Assembly (NCBI RefSeq): GCF_003952185.1
Contig: NZ_RXFS01000002.1
Span: 372,001 to 436,000, forward strand
Direction: 5' to 3'
Source of the DNA: Variovorax sp. 679
GTDB lineage: Bacteria; Pseudomonadota; Gammaproteobacteria; Burkholderiales; Burkholderiaceae_C
Length of the DNA stretch: 64,000 bases
The stretch's first letter is position 1, and each line of letters opens with the position of its first letter. A program made the position numbers and the translations under genes. Under the pieces are notes generated by a model, which worked only from the letters and a program-made list of their open reading frames with translations, had not been told where the DNA came from and ran no database searches. Below, piece by piece: positions 42,415-51,358 of the stretch.

Positions 42415-44745
42415 TCATACGGGCAGGTCGAGCACCTGCCGCGCGAGGATGTTGCGCTGTATCTCGTTCGTGCCGCCGTAGATCATTGCGGCGGTGGAGC
42501 CGATGAGCGGCGAGAGCACGTTGAAGCTCTGGCCGTCGAGCACCTGGTCGCCGGCCACCGCGCCCTGTTCCTCGCCCGCCTCGACCAGCAGCGCGCCGAT
42601 GCGGTGGTAGGTCTCGCTCGCCCAGATCTTCAGCAGCGACACCGATGCGGGCAGCGGCTTGCCGGCACGCACGATGTTCGCGAAGCCGGTGTAGGCGGCC
42701 GACAGGTCGAGCACGTCGAGCCGCAGCGCCGCGAAGCGCTGCGCGAACACCGGGTCGGCGAACAGCCGCCGCGCCTGCGCCAGCCGCGCGAGCTGGCCCA
42801 GCGCGTACTGCGACTGCTTGGGGCTGCCGAGGAAGATGCGCTCGAAGCCCAGCAGCGCCTTCGCGATGGTCCAGCCGCCATGCAGCTTGCCCACGAGGTT
42901 TTCGGCCGGCACGCGCACGTTGTCGAAGAACACCTCGCAGAACTCGGGCTCTCCGGCCAGCGTGTGGATCGGCCGGATCGTGATGCCCGGCGTGCGCAGG
43001 TCGCACAGCAGGAAGCTGATGCCCTCCTGCTTGCGCGCGTCCTTGTCGGTGCGCACCAGCATGAAGATGTGGTTGGCGTCCTGCGCGAGCGTGGTCCAGA
43101 TCTTCTGGCCGTTGACCACGAAATGCTCGCCCTGCGCGTCGCGCGCCGGCATCGCCTCGGTGCGCAGGCCCGCGAGGTCGGAGCCGGCGTTGGGCTCCGA
43201 GTAGCCCTGGCACCAGACGTGCTCGCCGCTGAGGATGCGTGGCAGAAAGCGCTGCTGCTGCCCGGGCGTGCCGTGCTGGATGAGCAGGGGCCCGATCATC
43301 ACGATGCCCTGGTCGGGCGCGCGCGCCACGCCGTGCTGCTCCAGCTCCTCGATCCATGCGATGAGCTTGTCCGCCGGCAGCCCCATGCCGCCATGCGCCT
43401 GCGGCCACGCGGGTGCGATCCAGCCTTGTGCCGACAGCGTGAGGTACCACTCGCGCATCTCGCTCCAGCGTGCGCGGTGCGAGAGGTAGCGCAGTTGCTG
43501 CGGGTAGCGCTGCTGCAGGAAGGCGCGCACCATGCGGCGGAAGTCGGGCTCGGGCATGGCGGACCAGTCGGCAATGCGCGGGAACTCAGCGCTCCACTCG
43601 GCGGCCGCGCCCGGCGTGGCTTCCGCATCGCCCGACAGCGATGCATGCCGGCGCTGGTGCGCACTGGTGTTGCCCAGCCATGCCGACAGGCACAGCACCC
43701 GCTTGTAGAACAGGCTCAGGTCGCATTCCTGCGTGTAGCCGATGGCCCCATGCAGCTGCACCGATGCGCGCGAAGCCTGCAGCGCGGCGGCGGTACAGCG
43801 GGCGTTGACGCGGCTGGCCTCGGCTTCCATCAGGTCTGCTTCCAGCCCCTCGGCAGTCAGCGCAAGCACCTCGTCCAGCGTGGCCTTCGCCACCTCGAGG
43901 TGGATGAACATGTCGACGCAGCGGTGCTGCAGCGCCTGGAAGCTGCCGATGGGCTTGCCGAACTGCGAGCGCGTGCGCAGGTAGGCCAGCGTCTGCGCCA
44001 GCATGGCCTGCCCCGCGCCCAGCAGTTCGGCCGACTGCAGGATCTGGCCGGTTGCGAGCGCATGCCGCAGGGCCTCCTGCGCGGCGGGGCCTTCGGCCAG
44101 CACCGCATCAGCCGGCAGCGCCACTTGCTCGAAGCGCAGGTTCGAGGCCTGGCTGCCGTCGACCAGCGGCACCAGCGTCTCGCTCACGCCTTCGGTGCCG
44201 CGCGGCACCCACAGCAGCACCGCGTCGTCGTCGCCGCGCGCCGACACCAGCCAGCCGCTGGCGGCGGCGCCGGGCAGCACCATGAGTTTTTCACCCTGCA
44301 GCAGCACGCCGCCTTGGTGCCCCGGCCGGGCCTCGCAACCGCAGGCCAGTGGCACGGCGCTCAGGTCGCCCGCACTTTCCTGCCAGGCCAGCGCGGGCAG
44401 GCTGCGGCCCGAGACCAGCTCGGCGAGCAAGGCATTCGCGCCGGGCGTGCCGAGCCGCGCCAGCAGCAATGCACTGAGGCCGGCCACGGCCAGCAGCGGC
44501 TCGGGCGCGACATGCTCGCCCGCGGCCCGCAGGATCTCCGCGGCGCCGTCGAGCCCCAATGCGAGTCCTCCGGCCAATTCGGGCGCCAGCATGCCGGTCC
44601 AGCCGAGCGCGGCGATGTCGCGCCAGCCCTCGGCCTCGTCGCCGCCGGGATGTTCCATGCGCGCCCGCCGCCGCTGGATGGCGCGGCTGCGAACGAAGTA
44701 GTCGAGCGCCGATTCGCGCACTGCCGAAAGTGATTCAGGATCCAT
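42415..44745 (-). CDS. single-chain double acyl-CoA dehydrogenase
   Basis: The 776-residue protein is two acyl-CoA dehydrogenases in one frame. The first, about 1-360, has SQFGKPIGSFQALQHRCVDM and QLHGAIGYTQECDLSL. The second, about 400-776, has GYSEPNAGSDLAGLRTEA, QKIWTTLAQDANHIFMLVR and MIYGGTNEIQRNILARQVL. The usual catalytic Glu of the YEGT motif is Gly in the second half. Heteromeric dehydrogenases of sterol side-chain breakdown pair one active and one partner subunit; this looks like a covalent version. It is the first gene of an operon with a Bug receptor and a CoA ligase and is divergent from the citryl-CoA-lyase-like gene. Confidence 0.9.
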   Translation of the reverse strand: MDPESLSAVRESALDYFVRSRAIQRRRARMEHPGGDEAEGWRDIAALGWTGMLAPELAGGLALGLDGAAEILRAAGEHVAPEPLLAVAGLSALLLARLGTPGANALLAELVSGRSLPALAWQESAGDLSAVPLACGCEARPGHQGGVLLQGEKLMVLPGAAASGWLVSARGDDDAVLLWVPRGTEGVSETLVPLVDGSQASNLRFEQVALPADAVLAEGPAAQEALRHALATGQILQSAELLGAGQAMLAQTLAYLRTRSQFGKPIGSFQALQHRCVDMFIHLEVAKATLDEVLALTAEGLEADLMEAEASRVNARCTAAALQASRASVQLHGAIGYTQECDLSLFYKRVLCLSAWLGNTSAHQRRHASLSGDAEATPGAAAEWSAEFPRIADWSAMPEPDFRRMVRAFLQQRYPQQLRYLSHRARWSEMREWYLTLSAQGWIAPAWPQAHGGMGLPADKLIAWIEELEQHGVARAPDQGIVMIGPLLIQHGTPGQQQRFLPRILSGEHVWCQGYSEPNAGSDLAGLRTEAMPARDAQGEHFVVNGQKIWTTLAQDANHIFMLVRTDKDARKQEGISFLLCDLRTPGITIRPIHTLAGEPEFCEVFFDNVRVPAENLVGKLHGGWTIAKALLGFERIFLGSPKQSQYALGQLARLAQARRLFADPVFAQRFAALRLDVLDLSAAYTGFANIVRAGKPLPASVSLLKIWASETYHRIGALLVEAGEEQGAVAGDQVLDGQSFNVLSPLIGSTAAMIYGGTNEIQRNILARQVLDLPV

Positions 44746-44850
44746 CGCCGCAGCGTGCCCGAAGACCCCGCCGGGCGGCATTTGCATTTGCCGAAGGGAG
44801 GGTTTCGCAATCAGAGAGCCGCCCCGCGCGAGGCGGGCTAGATTCGGCCC

Positions 44851-45636
44851 ATGACCACCAAGATCAAGAAATCCCTGCACACCGAGCTGGGCCACAGCAC
44901 GCCCGACAGGATCACCGTGCGCGGGCGCGACCTGCCTTCGGAGATCCTCGGCCACCTGAACCTCGGCGACATGGCCTTCCTGGAACTGACGGGGCGCATC
45001 CCGACGCCGCAGGAGTCGGTGACCTTCAACGCCATCGTCGTCACGCTGGTGGAGCACGGCGTCACGCCGAGCGCGCTGGCCGCGCGCCTCACCTATGCCG
45101 GCGCACCCGAGGCGCTGCAGGCGGCCGTGGCGGCCGGCCTGTGCGGCCTGGGCACCGTGTTCGTCGGCAGCACCGAGGGCGCCGCGAAGATGCTCTACGA
45201 GGCGATTCCCTTCGGCGAGAAACCCTCCCGCCCGCTCGCCGACATGGCGAAGGACATCGTGGCCGACCACCGCGCGCGCAAGCTGATCGTGCCGGGGCTG
45301 GGCCATCCGCTGCACAAGCCCATCGATCCGCGCACGCCGCGCCTGTTCCAGATCGCGGCGGAGAACGGGCTTTCCACGCACTACGTCGCGCTGATGCAGG
45401 CGGTGCAGGAAGAAGCCGAGCGCGTGTCGGGCAAGTCGCTGCCGATCAACGCGACCGGGGCCATCGGCGCCATCGCGGCGGAGTTCGGCTTTCCGTGGAA
45501 GATCATCCGCGGCTTCGGCGTGATGGCCCGCGCCATCGGCCTCGTGGGCCACATCCTGGAGGAGATCGACGACCCGATGGCGATCGAGATCTGGCAGCGC
45601 GTGGAGAAGGAAGCCGGCGGACCGCACCAGGACTGA
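44851..45636 (+). CDS. citryl-CoA-lyase-like protein (short citrate synthase family)
   Basis: The 261-residue protein matches the citrate-synthase-like domain of citryl-CoA lyase and ATP-citrate lyase, not full citrate synthase (about 430 residues). Conserved blocks are VPGLGHPLHKPIDPRTPRLF (active-site His region), LPINATGAIGAIAAEFGFP and GFGVMARAIGLVGHILEEI. The family cleaves citryl-CoA-like thioesters to acetyl-CoA and an oxoacid or runs the reverse. In this cluster it may act on a product of the acyl-CoA dehydrogenases. It is 10 bases from the next acyl-CoA dehydrogenase gene. Confidence 0.87.
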   Translation: MTTKIKKSLHTELGHSTPDRITVRGRDLPSEILGHLNLGDMAFLELTGRIPTPQESVTFNAIVVTLVEHGVTPSALAARLTYAGAPEALQAAVAAGLCGLGTVFVGSTEGAAKMLYEAIPFGEKPSRPLADMAKDIVADHRARKLIVPGLGHPLHKPIDPRTPRLFQIAAENGLSTHYVALMQAVQEEAERVSGKSLPINATGAIGAIAAEFGFPWKIIRGFGVMARAIGLVGHILEEIDDPMAIEIWQRVEKEAGGPHQD

Positions 45637-45646
45637 GTCAAGACCG

Positions 45647-46810
45647 ATGAACAACGCCAACGACAAGAACTACCCCGACATCCGCGACGCCGTGCGCGAC
45701 CTGTGCGCGCAGTTTCCCGATGCCTATTTCCGCAAGATCGACGAGGCGCGCGGCTACCCAGCCGAATTCGTCGACGCGCTCACCAAGGCCGGCTGGATGG
45801 CCGCGCTGATCCCGCAGGAGTACGGCGGCTCGGGGCTGGGCCTGACCGAAGCCTCGGTCATCATGGAAGAGATCAACCGCTGCGGCGGCAACTCCGGCGC
45901 CTGCCACGGCCAGATGTACAACATGGGTACGCTGCTGCGCCACGGCAGCGAAGCGCAGAAGCGCGCCTACCTGCCGAAGATCGCCAACGGCGAACTGCGC
46001 CTGCAGTCGATGGGCGTGACCGAGCCAACCACCGGCACCGACACCACCAAGATCAAGACCACCGCCGTGAAGAAGGGCGACCGCTACGTCGTCAACGGCC
46101 AGAAGGTGTGGATCTCGCGCATCCAGCACTCCGACCTGATGATTCTGCTGGCGCGCACCACGCCGCTGGCAGACGTGAAGAAGAAGTCCGAGGGCATGTC
46201 GATATTCATCGTCGACCTGCGCGAGGCCATCGGCAAGGGGCTGACGGTGCGGCCTATCCTGAACATGGTCAATCACGAGACCAACGAGCTGTTCTTCGAG
46301 AACCTGGAGATCCCGGCCGAGAACCTGATCGGCGAGGAAGGCCAGGGCTTCAAGTACATCCTCGACGGACTCAACGCGGAGCGCACGCTGATCGCGGCCG
46401 AGTGCATCGGCGACGGCTACTGGTTCATCGACCGGGTCACCAAGTACACGAAGGAGCGCGTGGTGTTCGGCCGGCCCATCGGCCAGAACCAGGGCGTGCA
46501 GTTCCCGATCGCCGAGTCCTTCATCGAGGTGGAGGCCGCGAACCTCATGCGCTACGAGGCCTGCCGTCTGTTCGATGCGCACCAGCCCTGCGGCGCGCAG
46601 GCCAACATGGCGAAGTACCTCGCGGCCAAGGCGAGCTGGGAGGCAGCCAACGCCTGCCTCCAGTTCCATGGCGGCTTCGGCTTCGCGTGCGAATACGACA
46701 TCGAGCGCAAGTTCAGGGAGACGCGGCTGTACCAGGTGGCGCCGATCTCGACGAACCTGATCCTCAGCTACGTCGCCGAACACATGCTCGGCCTCCCCCG
46801 TTCCTTTTGA
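45647..46810 (+). CDS. acyl-CoA dehydrogenase
   Basis: The 387-residue FAD flavoenzyme shows YGGSGLGLTEASVIMEEI, LQSMGVTEPTTGTDTTKIKT (FAD/substrate loop), YVVNGQKVWISRIQHSDLMI and LQFHGGFGFACEYDIERKF. It inserts a double bond into an acyl-CoA. The usual GSD of the SEPxAGSD motif is GTD here. It lies in an operon with the citryl-CoA-lyase-like gene and is followed 4 bases after its stop by an interspersed repeat. The substrate is unknown but likely shared with the fused enzyme encoded divergently. Confidence 0.93.
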   Translation: MNNANDKNYPDIRDAVRDLCAQFPDAYFRKIDEARGYPAEFVDALTKAGWMAALIPQEYGGSGLGLTEASVIMEEINRCGGNSGACHGQMYNMGTLLRHGSEAQKRAYLPKIANGELRLQSMGVTEPTTGTDTTKIKTTAVKKGDRYVVNGQKVWISRIQHSDLMILLARTTPLADVKKKSEGMSIFIVDLREAIGKGLTVRPILNMVNHETNELFFENLEIPAENLIGEEGQGFKYILDGLNAERTLIAAECIGDGYWFIDRVTKYTKERVVFGRPIGQNQGVQFPIAESFIEVEAANLMRYEACRLFDAHQPCGAQANMAKYLAAKASWEAANACLQFHGGFGFACEYDIERKFRETRLYQVAPISTNLILSYVAEHMLGLPRSF

Positions 46811-46814
46811 CCAA

Positions 46815-46905
46815 CCCCCAGGCTTCGCGCACTTCGTGTCGCTTCGCCAACCCCCTTGCAGGGGGCAACGCCTGCGGCCCGGCAAAGCCGGTTCCGCGGC
46901 ATTCC
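46815..46905 (+). repeat. interspersed three-hairpin repeat, copy 3
   Basis: The 91-bp copy begins 4 bases after the acyl-CoA dehydrogenase stop and ends 16 bases before the MmgE/PrpD start. In the outer arm AACGCC/GGCATT, one A-T pair of other copies has become G-C (compensatory), and one pair is lost to C/A. The middle hairpin is CCCCCT-TGC-AGGGGG. Confidence 0.93.
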
Positions 46906-46921
46906 ACGAAAGGATCCATCC

Positions 46922-48289
46922 ATGACATCCGCCGTTGCCGACCACCCGAGCAAGGTGCTCGCGACCTTTGCAGCCGGGCTGCAGTTCTCCAACATCCCCG
47001 CGCCCGTGCTGCGCCGCACCGAGGACCTGATGCTCGACTGGCTGGGCTCCGTGCTAGCGGCCCGCACGGCACGGCCGGTGCGCAGCATCGAGCGCTTCGC
47101 GCAGATGATGGGGCCCGCCGAAGGGCCGAGCGAACTGCTGACCTCGCGCCGCACCACGTCGCCGGTGTTCGCGGCACTGGTCAACGCGGCGGCTTCGCAT
47201 TTCGTGGAGCAGGACGACGTGCACAACGGCTCGGTGTTCCATCCGGCAGCCGTAGTCATCGCACCCGCCCTCGCGGTGGCGCAGAGCATCGGCGCGAGCG
47301 GCGCGCAGCTGCTGACGGCCGTGGTCGCGGGCTACGAGGTCGGCATCCGCGTCGGCGAATTCCTCGGCCGCTCGCACTACAAGACTTTTCACACGACAGC
47401 GACGGCGGGCACGCTCGCGGCGGCTGCGGCGGTGGGCCGGCTGCTCGAACTGTCGCCGCAGCAGATGCTGCACGCCTTCGGCTCGGCGGGCACGCAGTCG
47501 GCCGGCGTGTGGGAGTTCCTTCGCGACGCCGCCGATTCCAAGCAGCTGCACTGCGCGCACGCCGCGGCGAGCGGGCTGATGTCGGCCTACCTCGCGCAGG
47601 ACGGCTTCACAGGCGCCGCGAAGATCCTCGAAGGCGCGCAGGGCCTTGGCGTGGGCATGTCGAGCGATGCCGATCCGGCGAAGCTCACCGACGGTCTCGG
47701 CACGCGCTGGACGCTGGCCGAGACCTCCTTCAAGTACCACGCCTCGTGCCGCCACACGCATCCCGCCGCCGATGCGCTGCTGCAGGTGATGAAGCAGAAC
47801 GGACTGAAGCCCGCCGACGTGTCGCGCGTGACAACGCACGTGCACCAGGGCGCCATCGACGTGCTGGGCCGCGTGACGGTGCCGGCCACCGTTCACCAGG
47901 GCAAGTTCTCGATGGGCACGGTGCTGGGCCTCATCGCCGTGCATGGCCGCGCGGGCCTGGGCGAGTTCGACCGCGACTTCCTCGCGCCCGAAGTTTCGGC
48001 CTTCCGCGAGAAGGTGACGATGCAGCTCGACGAGGAGGTCGACACCGCCTACCCCGCACGCTGGATCGGCAAGGTCAGCGTGCGGACCGCCGACGGCCGC
48101 ACGCTGCTGGGTCGCGTGGACGAGCCCAAGGGTGACCCTGGCAACAGCCTGAGTCGCGCGGAGATCGAGGACAAGATGCAGCGCCTCGCGCACTACGGCG
48201 AAGGCGCCACGGCCGACGAGGCGAAGGCGCTGTGCCAGCGCATCTGGCAATTGGCCGACACGCCGCGCGTGGGGCGCTGGCTGGCCTAG
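46922..48289 (+). CDS. MmgE/PrpD-family protein
   Basis: The 455-residue protein belongs to the MmgE/PrpD family, which includes 2-methylcitrate dehydratase and cis-aconitate decarboxylase. Visible motifs are RTEDLMLDWLGSVLAART, HFVEQDDVHNGSVFHPAAVVIAP (in part; the conserved DD and His region), GYEVGIRVGEFLGRSHY, and SFKYHASCRHTHPAADALL. The reaction may be dehydration, decarboxylation or isomerisation of a carboxylic acid. It starts MTSAVADHP after an AAAGGA site. It is convergent with the arylmalonate decarboxylase gene, overlapping 4 bases. Confidence 0.92.
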   Translation: MTSAVADHPSKVLATFAAGLQFSNIPAPVLRRTEDLMLDWLGSVLAARTARPVRSIERFAQMMGPAEGPSELLTSRRTTSPVFAALVNAAASHFVEQDDVHNGSVFHPAAVVIAPALAVAQSIGASGAQLLTAVVAGYEVGIRVGEFLGRSHYKTFHTTATAGTLAAAAAVGRLLELSPQQMLHAFGSAGTQSAGVWEFLRDAADSKQLHCAHAAASGLMSAYLAQDGFTGAAKILEGAQGLGVGMSSDADPAKLTDGLGTRWTLAETSFKYHASCRHTHPAADALLQVMKQNGLKPADVSRVTTHVHQGAIDVLGRVTVPATVHQGKFSMGTVLGLIAVHGRAGLGEFDRDFLAPEVSAFREKVTMQLDEEVDTAYPARWIGKVSVRTADGRTLLGRVDEPKGDPGNSLSRAEIEDKMQRLAHYGEGATADEAKALCQRIWQLADTPRVGRWLA

Positions 48290-49005
48290 GAAAAGAGGCG
48301 CCCGCCTCCGGCCGAACGCGGGTCGAGCCCTGCGGTGCCCACCAGGTCCCAGAAGCCCGCGGGCGAACTGGACACCACGGGCACCTGCAGCCGGGCTTCG
48401 ACCTCGCGCACCGCGTCGAGCGTCACCAGCCCGCCGCACGAGATCAGCACGCCGTCGGCGCCCGCCTGCGCGTCGAACACCTTCACGCACAGGTCGACCA
48501 GCACCTGAGTCGGCACCTCGCCCACGGCCTGCACGTCGGAGATGGAAAGGCCTTCGAGCGCGAGCGGCTCGAAGTCGCTCTGCTCCAGGTATTTGCGCAG
48601 GTGCACGTTGACTTCGTCGATGTACGCGGTGGCCACCGCCACGCGCCGCACGCCCATGTGCCGCAGCGCGCCGACGATGGCGTTGCTCATCGTGGTGCAG
48701 GGCAATCCGGTGGCGCGCGTCATTTCGATCTCGAGCTGCCGGTTGAATGCGGCGCCGCGAAAGAAGCTCAGCGAGGTGCCCATGAGCGAGACGGCGCCGA
48801 CGCCTTGCTCCTTCAGCGCCACGGCCTTCTCGACCACCGAGTCGATGACGCCGAGGTAGCCGCGCGTGGAGACTTCGCCAAGCCCCAGCCCCAGTGCGCT
48901 GAAGCGGATGCGCTCGCCGTAGAGCAAGGGGCCGTCCACCGGCACTGCGCCGGCAGCGGGGGGCACGATCAGGCCCAGGTGGGGTGTCGTCGTTCCGGCC
49001 TGCAT
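48286..49005 (-). CDS. arylmalonate decarboxylase (AMDase-like)
   Basis: The 239-residue protein aligns closely in wording and length with bacterial arylmalonate decarboxylase (240 residues), of the Asp/Glu racemase superfamily. G76-T77-S78 lie in VSLMGTSLSFFRGAAFN, where racemases have a first catalytic Cys. Y128 is in VATAYIDEVN, and catalytic C190 is in LISCGGLVTLDA. The single Cys marks it as a decarboxylase rather than a racemase. AMDase converts prochiral disubstituted malonates to chiral acids without cofactors; the natural substrate is unknown. The start MQAGTTTPHLG overlaps the Bug stop (TGATG). Confidence 0.9.
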   Translation of the reverse strand: MQAGTTTPHLGLIVPPAAGAVPVDGPLLYGERIRFSALGLGLGEVSTRGYLGVIDSVVEKAVALKEQGVGAVSLMGTSLSFFRGAAFNRQLEIEMTRATGLPCTTMSNAIVGALRHMGVRRVAVATAYIDEVNVHLRKYLEQSDFEPLALEGLSISDVQAVGEVPTQVLVDLCVKVFDAQAGADGVLISCGGLVTLDAVREVEARLQVPVVSSSPAGFWDLVGTAGLDPRSAGGGRLFS

Positions 49006-50012
49006 CAGCTTCCCTCGGCCACGATGTTCTGCTCCGAGATGATCTTCTTCCATCGCGCGGTTTCCGCCGCCATGTCCTTGCCGAGCTGGGCCGGCGTGGC
49101 ATAGGCGCGCAGGGTGCCCTGCGCAGCGGCCGCCGCGCCCGCCTCCGGCGTGTCGAGCACCGACTTCACGGCAGCCGAGAGCTTGTCGACGATGTCGTTC
49201 GGCGTGCCGGCGGGTGCCAGCACGAAGATGCGCGGCGCCACGTCGAAGCCGGGCAATGCGTCGGCCAGCGGCGGTACGTTCTCGGCACCTTCGAGCTTGG
49301 CCGTGTTCATCATTGCCAGCGCGCGCAGCTTGCCCGCCTTGGCCTGCGCCATGCCGGCCGTGGCGCTCACCACGCCGAGCGGAATCTGCCCGCCGATCAC
49401 GTCGGGCACGATCTGCGCCGCACCGCGGTACGGTACATGCACCACCGGGCTGCCGGTGGCCTGCTTGAGCATCTCGAAACCCAGGTGCTGCACGGTGCCC
49501 ACGCCCGAGGTGGCGTACGAGTAGCGCGAGGCATTGGCCTTGAGCTCCTTCACCAGCTCGGCCGGCGTCTTCGCGGGGAAATCATTGCCGGAGACGATCA
49601 TCAGCGGCGAGATGAAAGCCCCCGCCACCGGCTTGAAGCTGGTGAGCGGATCGATGGCGATCTTCGGCTGAAGCAGCTTGGCGGCGAGCAAGGCACTGTC
49701 GCCCATCATCAGCGTGTAGCCGTCGGGCGGCGCCTTGGCGACGAAGTCGGCCGCGATGAGCCCGGTGGCGCCGGTGCGGTTCTCCACCAGCACCTGCTGG
49801 CCCAGCACGTTCGACAGGCGCGTGCCGAGCAGGCGCGCCACCGCGTCGACGCCGCCGCCGGCCGAGTAGCCGACGATGAGGCGGATGGGCTTGTCGGGGT
49901 ATTTCTGGGCCCAGGCCGTGGGTACCACGAGCGCGCCTGCGAGGCCAAGGACCGCCATCGCGCGCAATGCGCGGCGGCGCTCCGGTCGTCGAATCTCTTG
50001 TCTGGCTTTCAT
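49005..50012 (-). CDS. Bug-family TTT receptor (AMDase operon)
   Basis: The 335-residue receptor has a signal peptide (RRALRAMAVLGLAGALVVPT ... AWAQ) and Bug landmarks IRLIVGYSAGGGVDAVARLL, VLVENRTGATGLIAADFVA and VVHVPYRGAAQIVPDVIGG. Of two consecutive ATGs, the second has the better spacing (5 bases) from GGAG. It overlaps the AMDase start by one base, indicating co-translation, and probably binds the malonate-like acid or its product. It is the fourth Bug receptor in the window. Confidence 0.92.
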   Translation of the reverse strand: MKARQEIRRPERRRALRAMAVLGLAGALVVPTAWAQKYPDKPIRLIVGYSAGGGVDAVARLLGTRLSNVLGQQVLVENRTGATGLIAADFVAKAPPDGYTLMMGDSALLAAKLLQPKIAIDPLTSFKPVAGAFISPLMIVSGNDFPAKTPAELVKELKANASRYSYATSGVGTVQHLGFEMLKQATGSPVVHVPYRGAAQIVPDVIGGQIPLGVVSATAGMAQAKAGKLRALAMMNTAKLEGAENVPPLADALPGFDVAPRIFVLAPAGTPNDIVDKLSAAVKSVLDTPEAGAAAAAQGTLRAYATPAQLGKDMAAETARWKKIISEQNIVAEGS

Positions 50013-50102
50013 CATGTCTCCGTTGTTCTGGTCGGAATCGCCGGCCGTCTGTCGCGGCCCGGTCGTGAATCGAAGTGTCGCCGCAGGGCAGTGGCCGGCC
50101 GC

Positions 50103-51257
50103 TCAGGCCTTGCCCTTGCCGTGCGAGGTCGGCAGCTTCGCCAGCTCGCGCACGCGCCCGGCATTGGGCGCGAAGCCCAGGCCGGGCGTCTCGGGCAGCG
50201 TGAGCCAGCCCTGCTCGGGCACCGGCAGGCCGTCGAAGATCTGCTTGAGCATCTGCACCGCGACGTAGTGGTACTCGACCAGCCCGCCGTTCGACACGCC
50301 CGCATGCAGGTGCATGTTGTGGAAGGGCCAGGCGCCGCCGTTGTCGATGGGCACGTTGAAGGCCTGCGCCATGCCGGCGATCTTCAGCACCTGCGAATAG
50401 CCGCCCGAAATGGTCACGTTGGGCTGCAGCACATCGGCCGCCTGGTTCACCAGCAGGTCGCGGAAGCGGAAGGCCAGGCCCTCGTTCTGGCCGCAGGCCA
50501 GCGGAATGCGGGTGCGCGCGCGCAGCTGGGCCATCTGGCGCACGTCGTTCTGCGTGAGCGGCTCCTCGAAGAAGCTGATGCCGTAGGGCTCGATGCGGTG
50601 CGCCAGCTCGGTGGCGTGGAACAGGTCGAGGCCGCAGTTGGCGTCGACGTACAGCTTGACGTCGGGGCCCACGGCCTCGCGCACGGCCGCGACGCGGCGC
50701 ACGTCCTCGGCGATGACTTCGTCGAGCGGGCGCGGCTCGTCGCGGCGCGCGAGCGCGTGGTTGCCGACCGTCATCTTCAGGCGCTGGAACCCCTGCGAGA
50801 CCCACAGCTTGGCGGCAGCGGCGAGCTGGTCGCGCTCGAAGAAGCCGAAGCCGAAGGTGGCGTACACCGGCACCTTCGAGCGCGCGCCGCCGAGCAGGCG
50901 CCACAGCGGCTGGCCGAGCGCCTTGGCCTTGATGTCCCACAGTGCGATGTCGAGCGCGGCGATGGTGTGGCTGGCGTAGCCGGTCTGGCCTCGCGGCGAG
51001 AGCAGCCAGTAGAGCTTTTCCCAGAGGCGCTCGGTGGCCATCGGGTCTTCGCCGATCAGTGCCGGGCCGGCCACCTCGCGCACGGCGGCGGCGATGATTT
51101 CTTCCTCGGTGATGGCCGTCATGCCGTGGCCGACGAGGCCGGTGTCGGTCTCGATCTCGGTGAGGCACAGCGACAGCGAGGTCTGCTTGTTCATGCCGAC
51201 CACGTCGATGGTGACGGGGATGTTCAGCGGCGTGGCGCTGACGCGAACGATCTTCAA
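50103..51257 (-). CDS. mandelate-racemase/muconate-lactonising-type enolase-superfamily enzyme, atypical active site
   Basis: The 384-residue enzyme has an N-terminal capping domain and a barrel domain. The active-site set differs from the norm. The KxK motif is KxT (K161-M-T163), D205 (VDANCG) and E231 (FFEEPL) are present, but the third metal-ligand position is Q257 (ACGQNEG). The end strand has DNGGAWPFHNMHLHAG rather than the usual His dyad. The start is TTG at a position with an AAGGAGA site six bases before it; an ATG nine codons upstream has none. It lies upstream of the Bug and AMDase genes on the same strand. The reaction is not clear. Confidence 0.88.
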   Translation of the reverse strand: MKIVRVSATPLNIPVTIDVVGMNKQTSLSLCLTEIETDTGLVGHGMTAITEEEIIAAAVREVAGPALIGEDPMATERLWEKLYWLLSPRGQTGYASHTIAALDIALWDIKAKALGQPLWRLLGGARSKVPVYATFGFGFFERDQLAAAAKLWVSQGFQRLKMTVGNHALARRDEPRPLDEVIAEDVRRVAAVREAVGPDVKLYVDANCGLDLFHATELAHRIEPYGISFFEEPLTQNDVRQMAQLRARTRIPLACGQNEGLAFRFRDLLVNQAADVLQPNVTISGGYSQVLKIAGMAQAFNVPIDNGGAWPFHNMHLHAGVSNGGLVEYHYVAVQMLKQIFDGLPVPEQGWLTLPETPGLGFAPNAGRVRELAKLPTSHGKGKA

Positions 51258-51358
51258 GAGTGTCTCCTTGGTTGATGCGCGCATCTTTGCGTGCGAACCG
51301 CGGGAGAACAATTCGTTTTTGGCGAGTTCGAGCCTTCGTGCCGCGCGAAGGCTCGCGC

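Noticed and set aside
42415..45666. extended 1083-residue version of the double acyl-CoA dehydrogenase
   Set aside because: The extra N-terminal 307 residues are antisense to the citryl-CoA-lyase-like gene; family similarity begins at MDPESL (44745).
48286..49005. Asp/Glu racemase or maleate isomerase
   Set aside because: The first catalytic Cys position is Gly (G76 in MGTS) and the whole sequence follows arylmalonate decarboxylase closely.
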